Shown here one piece after another: positions 1 through 6,800 of a stretch of 64,000 nucleotides of DNA (the stretch's first letter is position 1; each line of letters begins with the position of its first letter). The stretch is from Sphingobium sp. Lineage in GTDB: Bacteria; Pseudomonadota; Alphaproteobacteria; Sphingomonadales; Sphingomonadaceae. Both the position numbers and the translations under genes were made by a program. The notes below the pieces were generated by a model. That model was given only the letters and a program-made list of their open reading frames with translations, did not search any database and was not told the DNA's origin. The stretch is from positions 587,001 through 651,000 of the forward strand of contig CP136575.1 in the NCBI GenBank assembly GCA_035196065.1. Direction: 5' to 3'.

Positions 1-152
1 CCGGACGAATAATTTGCGCCTACAGAAATGCGAACGCTTTCATCGTCGTCGGCGCCATTGTCAGAGGGCAGGCTCTGTGCAGACACCGGTGCGGCAATCA
101 TACCGGCGACCATGGCGAGCGTCAGACACGCCGTGTGGTTAAGATATTTCAT
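1..152 (-). CDS. Secreted or outer-membrane protein, N-terminal part only
   Basis: Only the first 50 codons lie in the window; the gene runs off the left edge. The start is the ATG whose translation gives a clear Sec signal peptide (Met-Lys, a hydrophobic stretch with LTLAMVAGMIAAP, then an AXA-type site VSA-QS). The mature part opens with an acidic stretch (SDNGADDDE) followed by RISVGANYSS, which looks like the first strand of an outer-membrane beta-barrel. That reading is inference from a short piece. It is co-directional with the RG-rich gene upstream, but a strong hairpin separates the two. No GGAAT-N16-CGTT promoter was seen in front of it, so it may lie outside the ECF unit. Confidence 0.6.
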   Translation of the reverse strand, partial: MKYLNHTACLTLAMVAGMIAAPVSAQSLPSDNGADDDESVRISVGANYSS

Positions 153-224
153 AAGTATTTCCCCGGATTATTTGCGCCGTCATGACCCGAAGAGCCCGCA
201 GCGACAGTTGCTAAATCAAGAATT

Positions 225-255
225 GGCTCTGGAAAGGAGCGACCTTTCCAGAGCC
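225..255 (-). terminator. Hairpin terminator after the RG-rich gene
   Basis: A perfect 13-bp inverted repeat (GGCTCTGGAAAGG, 5-base loop, CCTTTCCAGAGCC) lies just downstream of the minus-strand RG-rich gene. The T-tract after it is weak (AATTCTTGATTT on the minus strand). Confidence 0.6.
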
Positions 256-310
256 TGCCGTCTGTCCAGCCTGATCAAATCAAACCGGAACTAACGGCCA
301 CGCGATCGTA

Positions 311-739
311 TCAGGCGCCGCCGGGGGCGTCGTCACCGCCACGACCGCGACCACGTCCCCGGCCTTGACCACGTCCCTGGCCCCGATCTCGGGCGCTAGG
401 ATTATCATCACGGGCGCGGGTGGATCGGCTACGATCCCCACCGCGGTCGTCGCCAGCAGCATCATCTGCTCCACGTCCACGCGCACGGTCGCCGCCCTTG
501 TCATCATTCGCCGAGCGATCCGCCGGATCGTCAGAGCCGCGTCCGCGGCGAACATCGCCGGGGGTGTCGTCGGCACCGCGGCTACGGCTTTTGGAGCCAG
601 CTACGTCATCACAGCCGCGGCACTGGCGGACATGGCCTGCTGGATCATCGGCACCACGGCGCGCCATCGCGCTACCGGCAGTCAGGCTTGCAGCACCGAC
701 CACGATCGCGGCCACGCTATATTTAAAGAAATTGGTCAT
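311..739 (-). CDS. Secreted Arg/Gly/Asp-rich repeat protein
   Basis: Protein of 142 aa. Residues 1-26 form a signal peptide (MTNFFKYSVAAIVVGAASL... ending AMA). The rest is low-complexity and made of degenerate units such as RGADDPAG, RGADDTPG, RGSDDPAD, RGADDAAG and RGGDDAPG. It finishes in a run of GRGQGRGRG followed by GGDDAPGGA. A CRGCDD motif near residue 40 supplies the only two cysteines. An upstream in-frame ATG (at 787) would lie inside the promoter element found here, so the signal-peptide Met is the better start. It is read in the same direction as the anti-sigma gene but from its own GGAAT-N16-CGTT promoter. I recognise no family. Alternating Arg and Asp with Gly suggests an unstructured, polyampholytic export product, perhaps a target or inhibitor of the divergent subtilase (inference). 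Confidence 0.7.
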   Translation of the reverse strand: MTNFFKYSVAAIVVGAASLTAGSAMARRGADDPAGHVRQCRGCDDVAGSKSRSRGADDTPGDVRRGRGSDDPADRSANDDKGGDRARGRGADDAAGDDRGGDRSRSTRARDDNPSARDRGQGRGQGRGRGRGRGGDDAPGGA

Positions 740-787
740 CAGTGTTTCTCCCAAATCAATGGCCGACCTCAATGTCGGTCGCAGCAC

Positions 788-812
788 AACGATTTGTTTT
801 TATTTTTATTCC
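788..812 (-). promoter_or_regulatory. ECF-type promoter of the RG-rich gene
   Basis: On the minus strand GGAAT (812-808), a 16-base spacer and CGTT (791-788). The architecture is identical to the two promoters at the sigma factor and the subtilase. The -10 element is 48 bp from the chosen start codon. Confidence 0.7.
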
Positions 813-836
813 CCGCGGTGACGTAAAATTAGGATT

Positions 837-1538
837 TCACTCCCAGCCATCTGAAATAATTGTATTTTCTTTTTCCAGACTGAATGGATCGCTCGCCTGC
901 AACCGCTTGTAGCCCCGATCAAGAGGCGCAAGGTCAGCCCCAGCGGCAGTACGCACGTCACCATTTTCCACATCCACACTTGACGCTGATGCTTCAGCTT
1001 CGATGGTCCACTTGCCTTTGCTTCGGCAAGCGATTCCGCTGCTTTGGTTGTCGACGGCAAATTCGCGGCAAAAACGCCCATCAGCCGCAGCAAAAGTCAG
1101 CACTGGGCGAACCTTGCGTCCTTCCTGCGAGAGCGGCAATGTCTTGCCGGAAGGCACGCTTTCCATCGCCAGCTGGAACTGGCTGTCGCGTTCAAGACCG
1201 CCGCCTCCACTGGGTGTCAATATAAGCGCGACCGCAATCGACGCTGCGATCGCTCCGCCTGCCAGTCCAATCTTCCAGAATTGCGCTGGATTGTCATTGG
1301 CTGCAGTTGTTGGCGTTGCCGGCTGCGTTTCAAGGCCAAGCCGCGCGATCATCGCTGCATCAATATTGTCAGCATCCGTCGGAAAGGCTGCGCGCAGCAT
1401 TTCATCAGCGCTCCGATATACCTCCACCTCATCGCGTAGGGTCGGATCCTGCGTCATCGCCACTTCGAAACGTGCAGCCTCTGCAGCTGACATCACGCCA
1501 TCAAGATAAGCAGAAATTTGTTCGTCGCGGTCAGCCAT
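837..1538 (-). CDS. Membrane-anchored anti-sigma factor
   Basis: Protein of 233 aa. The cytoplasmic N-terminus (MADRDEQISAYLDGVMSAAEAARFE, then a DPTLRDEVEVYRS helix) is typical of anti-sigma domains that hold ECF factors. One membrane helix follows at about residues 90-108 (IGLAGGAIAASIAVALIL). The periplasmic C-terminal part of about 120 residues contains two cysteines (FCREF and IACRS), which could form a disulfide. The start codon overlaps the end of the sigma gene by 8 bp, so the pair is translationally coupled. Expected role: sequester the sigma factor at the membrane until an envelope signal releases it. The divergent subtilase might take part in that release, but this is speculation. 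No HXXXCXXC zinc motif was seen, so it is not a ZAS-type anti-sigma. Confidence 0.85.
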   Translation of the reverse strand: MADRDEQISAYLDGVMSAAEAARFEVAMTQDPTLRDEVEVYRSADEMLRAAFPTDADNIDAAMIARLGLETQPATPTTAANDNPAQFWKIGLAGGAIAASIAVALILTPSGGGGLERDSQFQLAMESVPSGKTLPLSQEGRKVRPVLTFAAADGRFCREFAVDNQSSGIACRSKGKWTIEAEASASSVDVENGDVRTAAGADLAPLDRGYKRLQASDPFSLEKENTIISDGWE

Positions 1539-2067
1539 CTATCTCATCCTTCCGCATAGCGTGCCCCTGAAGCCGGCTAGCTATAGCCTTTCGGCCTCTG
1601 GCGAGGCGGCTCATCACAGTTCCAATTGGAATCTCCAGGATCGATGCGGCTTCCTGATAGGATCGGCCATCGATCACGATCAATGCCATCAATGCGCGCT
1701 GTTCATCGGGCAATGCGGCAAGCGCTTCCCTTACATGCCGAAGGTCCGACCGTGCCTCGACTATGCTGTTCCCGTCATCGCCTGACAGGTCTGCAACCTG
1801 ATCAATATCAACCGATGTTCCACGGCGCGCTTGCGACCGCATCTGATCGATATGAATATTCTGGGCGATTTTGAACATCCAGCTTTCAAGGCTAGTTCCT
1901 GCCTGCCATTGCCCGAATCGCGCCAATGTTCGCTCAACCGTCGCTTGCATCAAATCGTCACCCCCATCTTCGCTGCGCGCGAGCACTGTGCAGAAACGGC
2001 GCAATCGCGGCAGAAACGCCACAATGCGTGCCTTGTGCTGCTCGGAAACTATAGTGCCCGCTTGCAT
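1531..2067 (-). CDS. RNA polymerase ECF sigma factor
   Basis: Protein of 178 aa, the usual size for extracytoplasmic-function sigma factors. Region 2 is visible as ...GDDLMQATVERTLARFGQW followed by LESWMFKIAQNIHIDQMR. Region 4 is the helix-turn-helix YQEAASILEIPIGTVMSRLARGRKAI. Residues between them (ALAALPDEQRALMALIVIDG) are the standard lead-in to region 4. It is the first gene of an operon with the anti-sigma gene. Its own promoter carries the same GGAAT-N16-CGTT signature as two neighbouring targets, which implies autoregulation. The consensus is close to, but not the same as, the EcfG stress promoter (GGAAC...CGTT) of alphaproteobacteria. No PhyR or NepR gene is nearby. Confidence 0.9.
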   Translation of the reverse strand: MQAGTIVSEQHKARIVAFLPRLRRFCTVLARSEDGGDDLMQATVERTLARFGQWQAGTSLESWMFKIAQNIHIDQMRSQARRGTSVDIDQVADLSGDDGNSIVEARSDLRHVREALAALPDEQRALMALIVIDGRSYQEAASILEIPIGTVMSRLARGRKAIASRLQGHAMRKDEIDG

Positions 2068-2081
2068 GCTGATGATGGCCT

Positions 2082-2106
2082 AACGTTTGGAGAGATAAAT
2101 TATTCC
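2082..2106 (-). promoter_or_regulatory. ECF-type promoter of the sigma/anti-sigma operon
   Basis: Minus strand: GGAAT (2106-2102), 16-base spacer, CGTT (2085-2082), 15 bp before the sigma start codon. The short distance gives a leader of only about ten bases. Confidence 0.7.
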
Positions 2107-2167
2107 ACAACTGATTTGGCGCTTGGAGATTTTGGGCTAAAATATGGTTAATTTTTTTCCTTTGCTC

Positions 2168-2192
2168 GGAATAGTTCTCAATTTCGAACGTT
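2168..2192 (+). promoter_or_regulatory. ECF-type promoter of the subtilase gene
   Basis: Plus strand: GGAAT (2168-2172), 16-base spacer, CGTT (2189-2192). It lies inside the 5' extension of the longest open frame, so the true start codon must be downstream. This agrees with the signal-peptide start chosen for the protease. Confidence 0.7.
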
Positions 2193-2245
2193 ATCGGCTT
2201 ATGAACAAGCCTCTTGCCAACCCCACGTTTCGCCGCGAAACTTCC

Positions 2246-3772
2246 ATGATGACAATGAAAAAGGCTTCGCTTCTGTCGTCAATTGCTCGCGCGACGGGTC
2301 TGCTGATATTACTCGGCATAGTCCCGTCTAATGTCGCGGCTGAGCGCAGCGATCGCGCCGACAAGGCAGTGGAAAGTGCGAACCGCGCCGCCGAACGCGC
2401 CGCGAGAGATGGTGCACGTGCGGCCGAAAACGCAGCCCGTGTCACCGAACGTGCGCGGATCGATGACGTCAAGGCGCGCGAGACTGCGCAAATCCGGGAA
2501 GCAAAGGCTAACACCGATCAGACTAAGGCGGAAATGGATGCCAAAATTGATGCAATAAAGGCCAACGCCGATGCGGAAGAGAAAGCAGCTAAGGAAAGTG
2601 CTGACACCGCCGAACAGGCAGCGAAGGCTGCAGAAGATGCAGCCAAAGATGCAGCCGACGCCTTTGAAGATGCTGCACGCGCTGCCGAAGAGCGGCTAGA
2701 CGACTCCCTGGGTTCTTCCGAGGGCATGCGGGATCTGGCAATTGAAGAAAATCCCGACTTTGACGATAAAGGCTTTCCAGTAAGGCGCGGCGAAATTGTC
2801 GGGATCGATGTCGACGAACGCTCACTGGCGCGTGCCACATCAGCCGGATTCACAATCATCGAACGGGCAAAGCTGCCGTCAATCGGCGGTGAAATTGTGC
2901 GCCTTGAAGCACCAAAGGGCATGAACTCCAAGACGGCGTTAGAATTTATGCGCAGAAGCGATGGCGCTGGCAGCTACGACTTGGCCCATTATTACGGGCT
3001 GCTTTTTGCCCCTCAAGGCGGATCGAAAAACAATGGCGGCGGAACCATCAAGGCACGGCCGAACGGACTAAAAATCGGCATGATTGATACCGGCGTTGCC
3101 GCACATAAGGTCTTTGCCAAAACTAAACTGCAAGCGCGCAGCTTTGCCGGGGCAGGCAAAGCGGTGCCAACCGAACATGGAACTGCCATTGCATCCCTGC
3201 TAGCAAGCGGCGGCGCTTCAACGATCGTGGTCGCTAATATTTTCGAGGGGACAGGCTCTAAGCCTTACACATCGGCTGATGCAATCGTACGCGCACTCGA
3301 TTGGATGGTTCAACAACAAGTAGCAGTCGTAAATATCAGCCTTGCAGGCCCCCGGAACCGCATTCTCGACGCACTTGTGCGAAAGGCATCGAGCATGGGC
3401 TATGTCATCGTTGCCGCTGCAGGCAATGGTGGCCCTGGAGCACCGCCTGCCTATCCGGCGGCCTTGCCCGAAGTGGTCGCAGTTACGGCAGTCGACGAGA
3501 GCAGACGCATTTACCGATATGCGAACCAGGGGGAATATATACGTGTTGCTGCAATCGGGGTGGACGTTGCGGCAGCTGCACCGGGTGGCGCTACCGTGCG
3601 CCAAAGCGGCACCTCTTTCGCAACACCGCATGTTGCAGTCTGGATGGCACGCTGCACCAATCGCAAAGGCTTTGCCGCCCGGCCAGCATGTATCAAACGG
3701 CTTGAAAGCGAAGCGCGCGACCTCGGAGCACCAGGACGCGATCCGGTCTACGGTTTTGGAATTGTCCAATAG
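2246..3772 (+). CDS. Secreted S8 (subtilisin-like) serine protease with coiled-coil N-terminus
   Basis: Protein of 508 aa from this start. A signal peptide is visible (MMTMKKASLLSS... ending NVAA-E). Residues of about 32-165 form an Ala/Glu/Arg/Asp-rich heptad-like region (units such as AERAARDGARAAENAARVTE) and should be a long coiled coil. The catalytic domain follows with the S8 triad: Asp281 in MIDTGV, His311 in EHGTAIAS and Ser457 in GTSFATPH. The AAAGNGG oxyanion segment is present. An earlier ATG (2144) precedes the ECF promoter and was rejected. The stop codon TAG uses the first base of an IS6-type terminal repeat, so a few C-terminal residues may have been lost, but the catalytic core is complete. 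It stands divergent from the sigma/anti-sigma operon and shares its promoter type, so it is a likely regulon member, exported and acting in the envelope. Confidence 0.85.
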   Translation: MMTMKKASLLSSIARATGLLILLGIVPSNVAAERSDRADKAVESANRAAERAARDGARAAENAARVTERARIDDVKARETAQIREAKANTDQTKAEMDAKIDAIKANADAEEKAAKESADTAEQAAKAAEDAAKDAADAFEDAARAAEERLDDSLGSSEGMRDLAIEENPDFDDKGFPVRRGEIVGIDVDERSLARATSAGFTIIERAKLPSIGGEIVRLEAPKGMNSKTALEFMRRSDGAGSYDLAHYYGLLFAPQGGSKNNGGGTIKARPNGLKIGMIDTGVAAHKVFAKTKLQARSFAGAGKAVPTEHGTAIASLLASGGASTIVVANIFEGTGSKPYTSADAIVRALDWMVQQQVAVVNISLAGPRNRILDALVRKASSMGYVIVAAAGNGGPGAPPAYPAALPEVVAVTAVDESRRIYRYANQGEYIRVAAIGVDVAAAAPGGATVRQSGTSFATPHVAVWMARCTNRKGFAARPACIKRLESEARDLGAPGRDPVYGFGIVQ

Positions 3773-3967
3773 GTGCTGTCAGTCTAATCGCAACTCGTCT
3801 CCGATTGGAGCGGCTGCAGCTTTGGGCGCGCGGTCTCAGACCATGAGAGGCGGCCACTCGGCCAGTGCGGCCGAACCGCATTTCTTGTAGGTTTGGCGAT
3901 CGATGATACGGCGTTCTAGGACGAAGTGGATGTAGACTGAGTGATGCCATTTGAAGGTATCGGCATA
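3772..3967 (-). mobile_element. IS6-family remnant (terminal repeat plus 3' end of transposase)
   Basis: The segment begins with GGTGCTGTCAGTCTAA, the same end as the complete IS6-type copies further right. Read on the minus strand it encodes a decayed transposase C-terminus (...DRQTYKKCGSAALAEWPPL), matching DRKTYKERRSAAFAKWSNL of the complete copy. The rest of the element is gone and the right edge is approximate. It marks the left border of the catabolic island and abuts the subtilase stop codon. Confidence 0.75.
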
Positions 3968-3982
3968 CATGCAGCTCGGCGG

Positions 3983-4690
3983 TCACTCTAATCCATATTG
4001 GATGTGACTTCCGGTCTGCTGGGCGACATAGGCAGACCAATCCAGCAAAGTTTCTGCGCTCCCATTGCTGTTCACAACATGACTACCGAACAAGCGGATA
4101 CGTCGCCCGCTGTGGTGATGCGCAGCCATTCGAAACAACACCGCAGTTGCTCCTTCCCGCACAATTGCATGTTCGAAATAGAACGTTGCGTCGGGCATGT
4201 CCTGGATCAAGCTCCGGACGGCTTCGGGCATCTCGTCTGAAAAGGCGCGGCCATTCCATGCAGAGTGCAGCGTTTGCGCGAGACCGATTGCCTCTTCTGG
4301 GAATTGCGACGGCAGTTCGGGTTCTGCTGTTGCCGCAAATTGGCCTAATCCGGCACGCAACTCTCCAATGGGCGGATGCACCGGCGGGGCAACCAAATCA
4401 CGCCGGCGGTTGGTAATTTCCACCTCCCGCAATATTCGGCCGTCCTCGCGCCAAACCCAACGGTGAAGCTGCCAGTCATTGTTAGCACTTTGGACCGCCA
4501 CCATGTCCCCAAGATCTAATGCTACGGTCGCTTCCAGATCCCCCACCTCTACCCATTTGGCGAGGATTGCATCGCGGCCTTTGCTTATGCTCATGCTGTC
4601 TTCGCGGATAGCCCGGTGCGAATGGCTATCGGCGAGGCAGCTATACTTGCCACGCCAAAGGGCATTTTCAAGAACGGCCAGTGCACTCAT
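3983..4690 (-). CDS. SnoaL-like / NTF2-fold protein
   Basis: Protein of 235 aa, the last gene of a three-gene minus-strand operon (cupin, two-domain SnoaL protein, this one), with an ATGA overlap to the gene before it. Features typical of the SnoaL/NTF2 fold are the repeated pattern 'W..DGRI..E' (RWVWREDGRILREVEITNRR) and a second half that ends in LLDWSAYVAQ. The family covers polyketide cyclases, dehydratases, isomerases and ligand-binding proteins, so the reaction cannot be told. The operator-like palindrome at the head of the operon suggests joint control with the divergent genes. It is more diverged than the other two SnoaL proteins of the island. The gene ends very near the IS6 remnant but looks complete. 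Confidence 0.65.
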   Translation of the reverse strand: MSALAVLENALWRGKYSCLADSHSHRAIREDSMSISKGRDAILAKWVEVGDLEATVALDLGDMVAVQSANNDWQLHRWVWREDGRILREVEITNRRRDLVAPPVHPPIGELRAGLGQFAATAEPELPSQFPEEAIGLAQTLHSAWNGRAFSDEMPEAVRSLIQDMPDATFYFEHAIVREGATAVLFRMAAHHHSGRRIRLFGSHVVNSNGSAETLLDWSAYVAQQTGSHIQYGLE

Positions 4691-5772
4691 AGCCCGCCCT
4701 CCATCTGCCGCATCAAGGCAACTTCATCGAAAACGGTAACCTCTTCAGCAATTCTGCCGCCAACGACCCGCCAATGTGTGACAGCCAATATATATATGCG
4801 CTCGCCAGTTGCTGGACCGTAAAGCGCTCCGCCATCATGCGTGCCAGTCAGCGACCAACGGACGGCTATATCCAAAGCGCCGCCGGCGGCCTGGACGTGA
4901 GCGATATGGTCCACATTTATCCGGGCATCGCCAAAGCTGCCGATGATCGCAGTGTACCATCCTGTGATTTCGCCCCACCCGAACAGGCGGCGGCCGCCGG
5001 GACCGTTCCAGCGCGCAGCAGGCGAATAGACCTCTCGCACGCGTCCGAATCGTCGGTGCGCAATGATCTGATCAAATATGGCCGCGGCAAACGCATCAGG
5101 CTCTGACGCTGCATCGGGAATTGCATGATCTGTCCACCCCGATCGCGGGACATCCAGGATGGCCTGAATGTTTGTCTGCCGCCAATCCGCACGCCCCTGA
5201 CCCTTGGCCCTGTCAGCTTCCGCATGAAGGCGCGCAACCGCGCGGGGATGATAGCCCAGCTGCAGTGCCATATGGCTGTAATCGCGGACCAGCCACTCCT
5301 CTATGATCAAGTTGGCCTTGCAAAGGCAATCCGCGATCGTGGTAAAAGTTATTCGCTTCCCGGTTGCCGGACCAAGTTCGGATGCGCCCAGATTGGTCGC
5401 GCTCGATGTGATGCGATGGGAAGACAGATAGCTCCCCTCCCCCTCATCGGACCAGATCACCGCCTCACCTGTCAATGTGCGGTCCGGGAAAGCTGAAAGT
5501 GTCCGAGCAGTCCCTGAAATCACACCTTCCATTCCGAACGTCGGTCCGGTCATCATGTGCACGGCAATGTCGCTACTGTAATGCGTCGCAATCAGACCTA
5601 CGTCCTTTTGTTCCCAGATGCGATGGGTACAGCGCAGAATATAGTCGACAATGTCGGCATATTCGGGATCAAATCCCGGAATATGCTGCCGAGGCAAGCC
5701 TTGCGGTTCGAGAATTTGGGTAATGTCTCGCCCGCCGACATTGGGAATTGCACCGGATGACATGCTGTTCAT
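4687..5772 (-). CDS. Two-domain SnoaL-like protein
   Basis: Protein of 361 aa built from two SnoaL/NTF2-like halves. The first runs to about residue 165 (DYILRCTHRIWEQKDVGLI, then YSSDIAVHMM). The second is at about 225-350 (FDQIIAHRRFGRVREVYSPAARWNGPGG, then ...WRVVGGRIAEEVTVFDEVALMRQM). The start chosen gives an ATGA overlap with the cupin gene; the longer open frame reaches far into that gene and is not needed. It resembles the divergent 333-aa SnoaL protein in domain order, which points to an old duplication. The role is unknown. In this context it probably acts on an intermediate of the same pathway, for example in a dehydration, isomerisation or ring-opening step (inference). Confidence 0.7.
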   Translation of the reverse strand: MNSMSSGAIPNVGGRDITQILEPQGLPRQHIPGFDPEYADIVDYILRCTHRIWEQKDVGLIATHYSSDIAVHMMTGPTFGMEGVISGTARTLSAFPDRTLTGEAVIWSDEGEGSYLSSHRITSSATNLGASELGPATGKRITFTTIADCLCKANLIIEEWLVRDYSHMALQLGYHPRAVARLHAEADRAKGQGRADWRQTNIQAILDVPRSGWTDHAIPDAASEPDAFAAAIFDQIIAHRRFGRVREVYSPAARWNGPGGRRLFGWGEITGWYTAIIGSFGDARINVDHIAHVQAAGGALDIAVRWSLTGTHDGGALYGPATGERIYILAVTHWRVVGGRIAEEVTVFDEVALMRQMEGGL

Positions 5773-6716
5773 GCGCCGACATGGTAGATTACGGCACCCT
5801 CGTCCGTCATTAGTAAATGACGAAGGCCCACTGGAACGGTAATCGTATCGCCCTGGCCAAGGGTCTTGGTGCCAAAAGCCCAACTGAATTCGACACTGCC
5901 TTCATGCACGAACAGGACGCGCGGGGCCGCCGGTGCTTCGAACTGATCGCCATTACCGGGCGCCAGGTCAATTCTTTGCATGCGAATACCATTGGCTGCA
6001 TGCAAAGGGGCGCCTGGTCCCATCAAGGCACGCCTGCCTGCCCCATCGACCTGCGCTGCGCGCCAGACGACCGCTTCCAGTTGTTCCGCAGTCGGGATAG
6101 CCATCGCGGCCACTTGCTCGGGACTGGTACGTGGCATCGGGGCGATATCAGCAGGCAATTGCTGACCTGCTACTGTATCGATCAGGCTGCCATTTTCGAG
6201 AAGCACCAGACCATGTTCTTGTGCCATGTCAAAAACATAGGGCGCCCAGAGTACACGACCCGGATCGTCTTCACCGAGTACAACCCAAAGAAAGCCGGTA
6301 TCGTCCCCGATATTGGTGAAGCCGCGGAACAACCCGGTCGGTACAGAAATCACGTCGCCTGGGCGGATCACGATGTGCGCATCATCGCCATGTTCTCCGA
6401 TGTTGATCTGCCATTCGCCCGAATGCACCAAGAAAATCTCTGCAGTCTCATGGCTATGCTGCGAATTTACACAGCCGGGGGGCTGGCGCGCACCGCCGAT
6501 ATTGAAGCCATGCGCTTCAGCAATATGAACATGCTGGTCGGGATTTTCTGACACACCCGGACCGATGATCGTGAAATTCTCCTTCTTTTCCGAACCCGGC
6601 GTGCGGGTATCGATGAATGCGTTGTAGCAAGGCATCAGATCAGCATAGCGAACGATCCGCGCCTCTATCCGTTCCGGGGTCCACATATCATCATTCACTG
6701 GGGCGGCGGTCGCCAT
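5769..6716 (-). CDS. Double-cupin protein
   Basis: Protein of about 315 aa, first gene of the minus-strand operon. A GAGAGG ribosome site lies just before the chosen ATG (MATAAPVNDD). The first cupin is at about residues 60-150: HVHIAEAHGFN, HSHETAEIFLVHSGEWQINIG, then GDVISVPTGLFRGFTNIG, with histidines and Glu suited to bind a metal. The second cupin is at about 235-310: RVLFVHEGSVEFSW, GDTITVPVGLRHLL, and lacks an obvious His cluster. The bicupin plan is shared by dioxygenases of the gentisate type and by sugar isomerases, but no specific enzyme was recognised. It sits divergent from the SnoaL-MFS-sdaA operon with a LacI-type operator between the two starts. Confidence 0.75.
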   Translation of the reverse strand: MATAAPVNDDMWTPERIEARIVRYADLMPCYNAFIDTRTPGSEKKENFTIIGPGVSENPDQHVHIAEAHGFNIGGARQPPGCVNSQHSHETAEIFLVHSGEWQINIGEHGDDAHIVIRPGDVISVPTGLFRGFTNIGDDTGFLWVVLGEDDPGRVLWAPYVFDMAQEHGLVLLENGSLIDTVAGQQLPADIAPMPRTSPEQVAAMAIPTAEQLEAVVWRAAQVDGAGRRALMGPGAPLHAANGIRMQRIDLAPGNGDQFEAPAAPRVLFVHEGSVEFSWAFGTKTLGQGDTITVPVGLRHLLMTDEGAVIYHVGA

Positions 6717-6759
6717 AAAGTTCCTCTCAATCGACTTCAATTAGGGGGTTTACGGACTT

Positions 6760-6773
6760 TGCATTCGAAGTCA
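6760..6773. promoter_or_regulatory. LacI-type operator 1 (between cupin and SnoaL operons)
   Basis: TGCATTCGAAGTCA, an imperfect palindrome centred on TTCGAA. The same sequence or its complement recurs at two other promoter regions of the island. A CG-centred palindrome is the usual form of LacI/GalR-family sites. Confidence 0.7.
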
Positions 6774-6800
6774 ATATGACGGCAAAGAGGAGAGTTCGAA

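Noticed and set aside
740-787. Longer N-terminus of the RG-rich protein
   Set aside because: The codons lie in or next to the promoter; the signal peptide begins at the later Met.
296-826. Overlapping frames on the plus strand and the third minus frame of the RG-rich region
   Set aside because: They are by-products of the GC-rich repeats; only one frame has a signal peptide and promoter.
2144-2245. Longer N-terminus of the subtilase
   Set aside because: It would start upstream of the ECF promoter and has no signal peptide at the right place.
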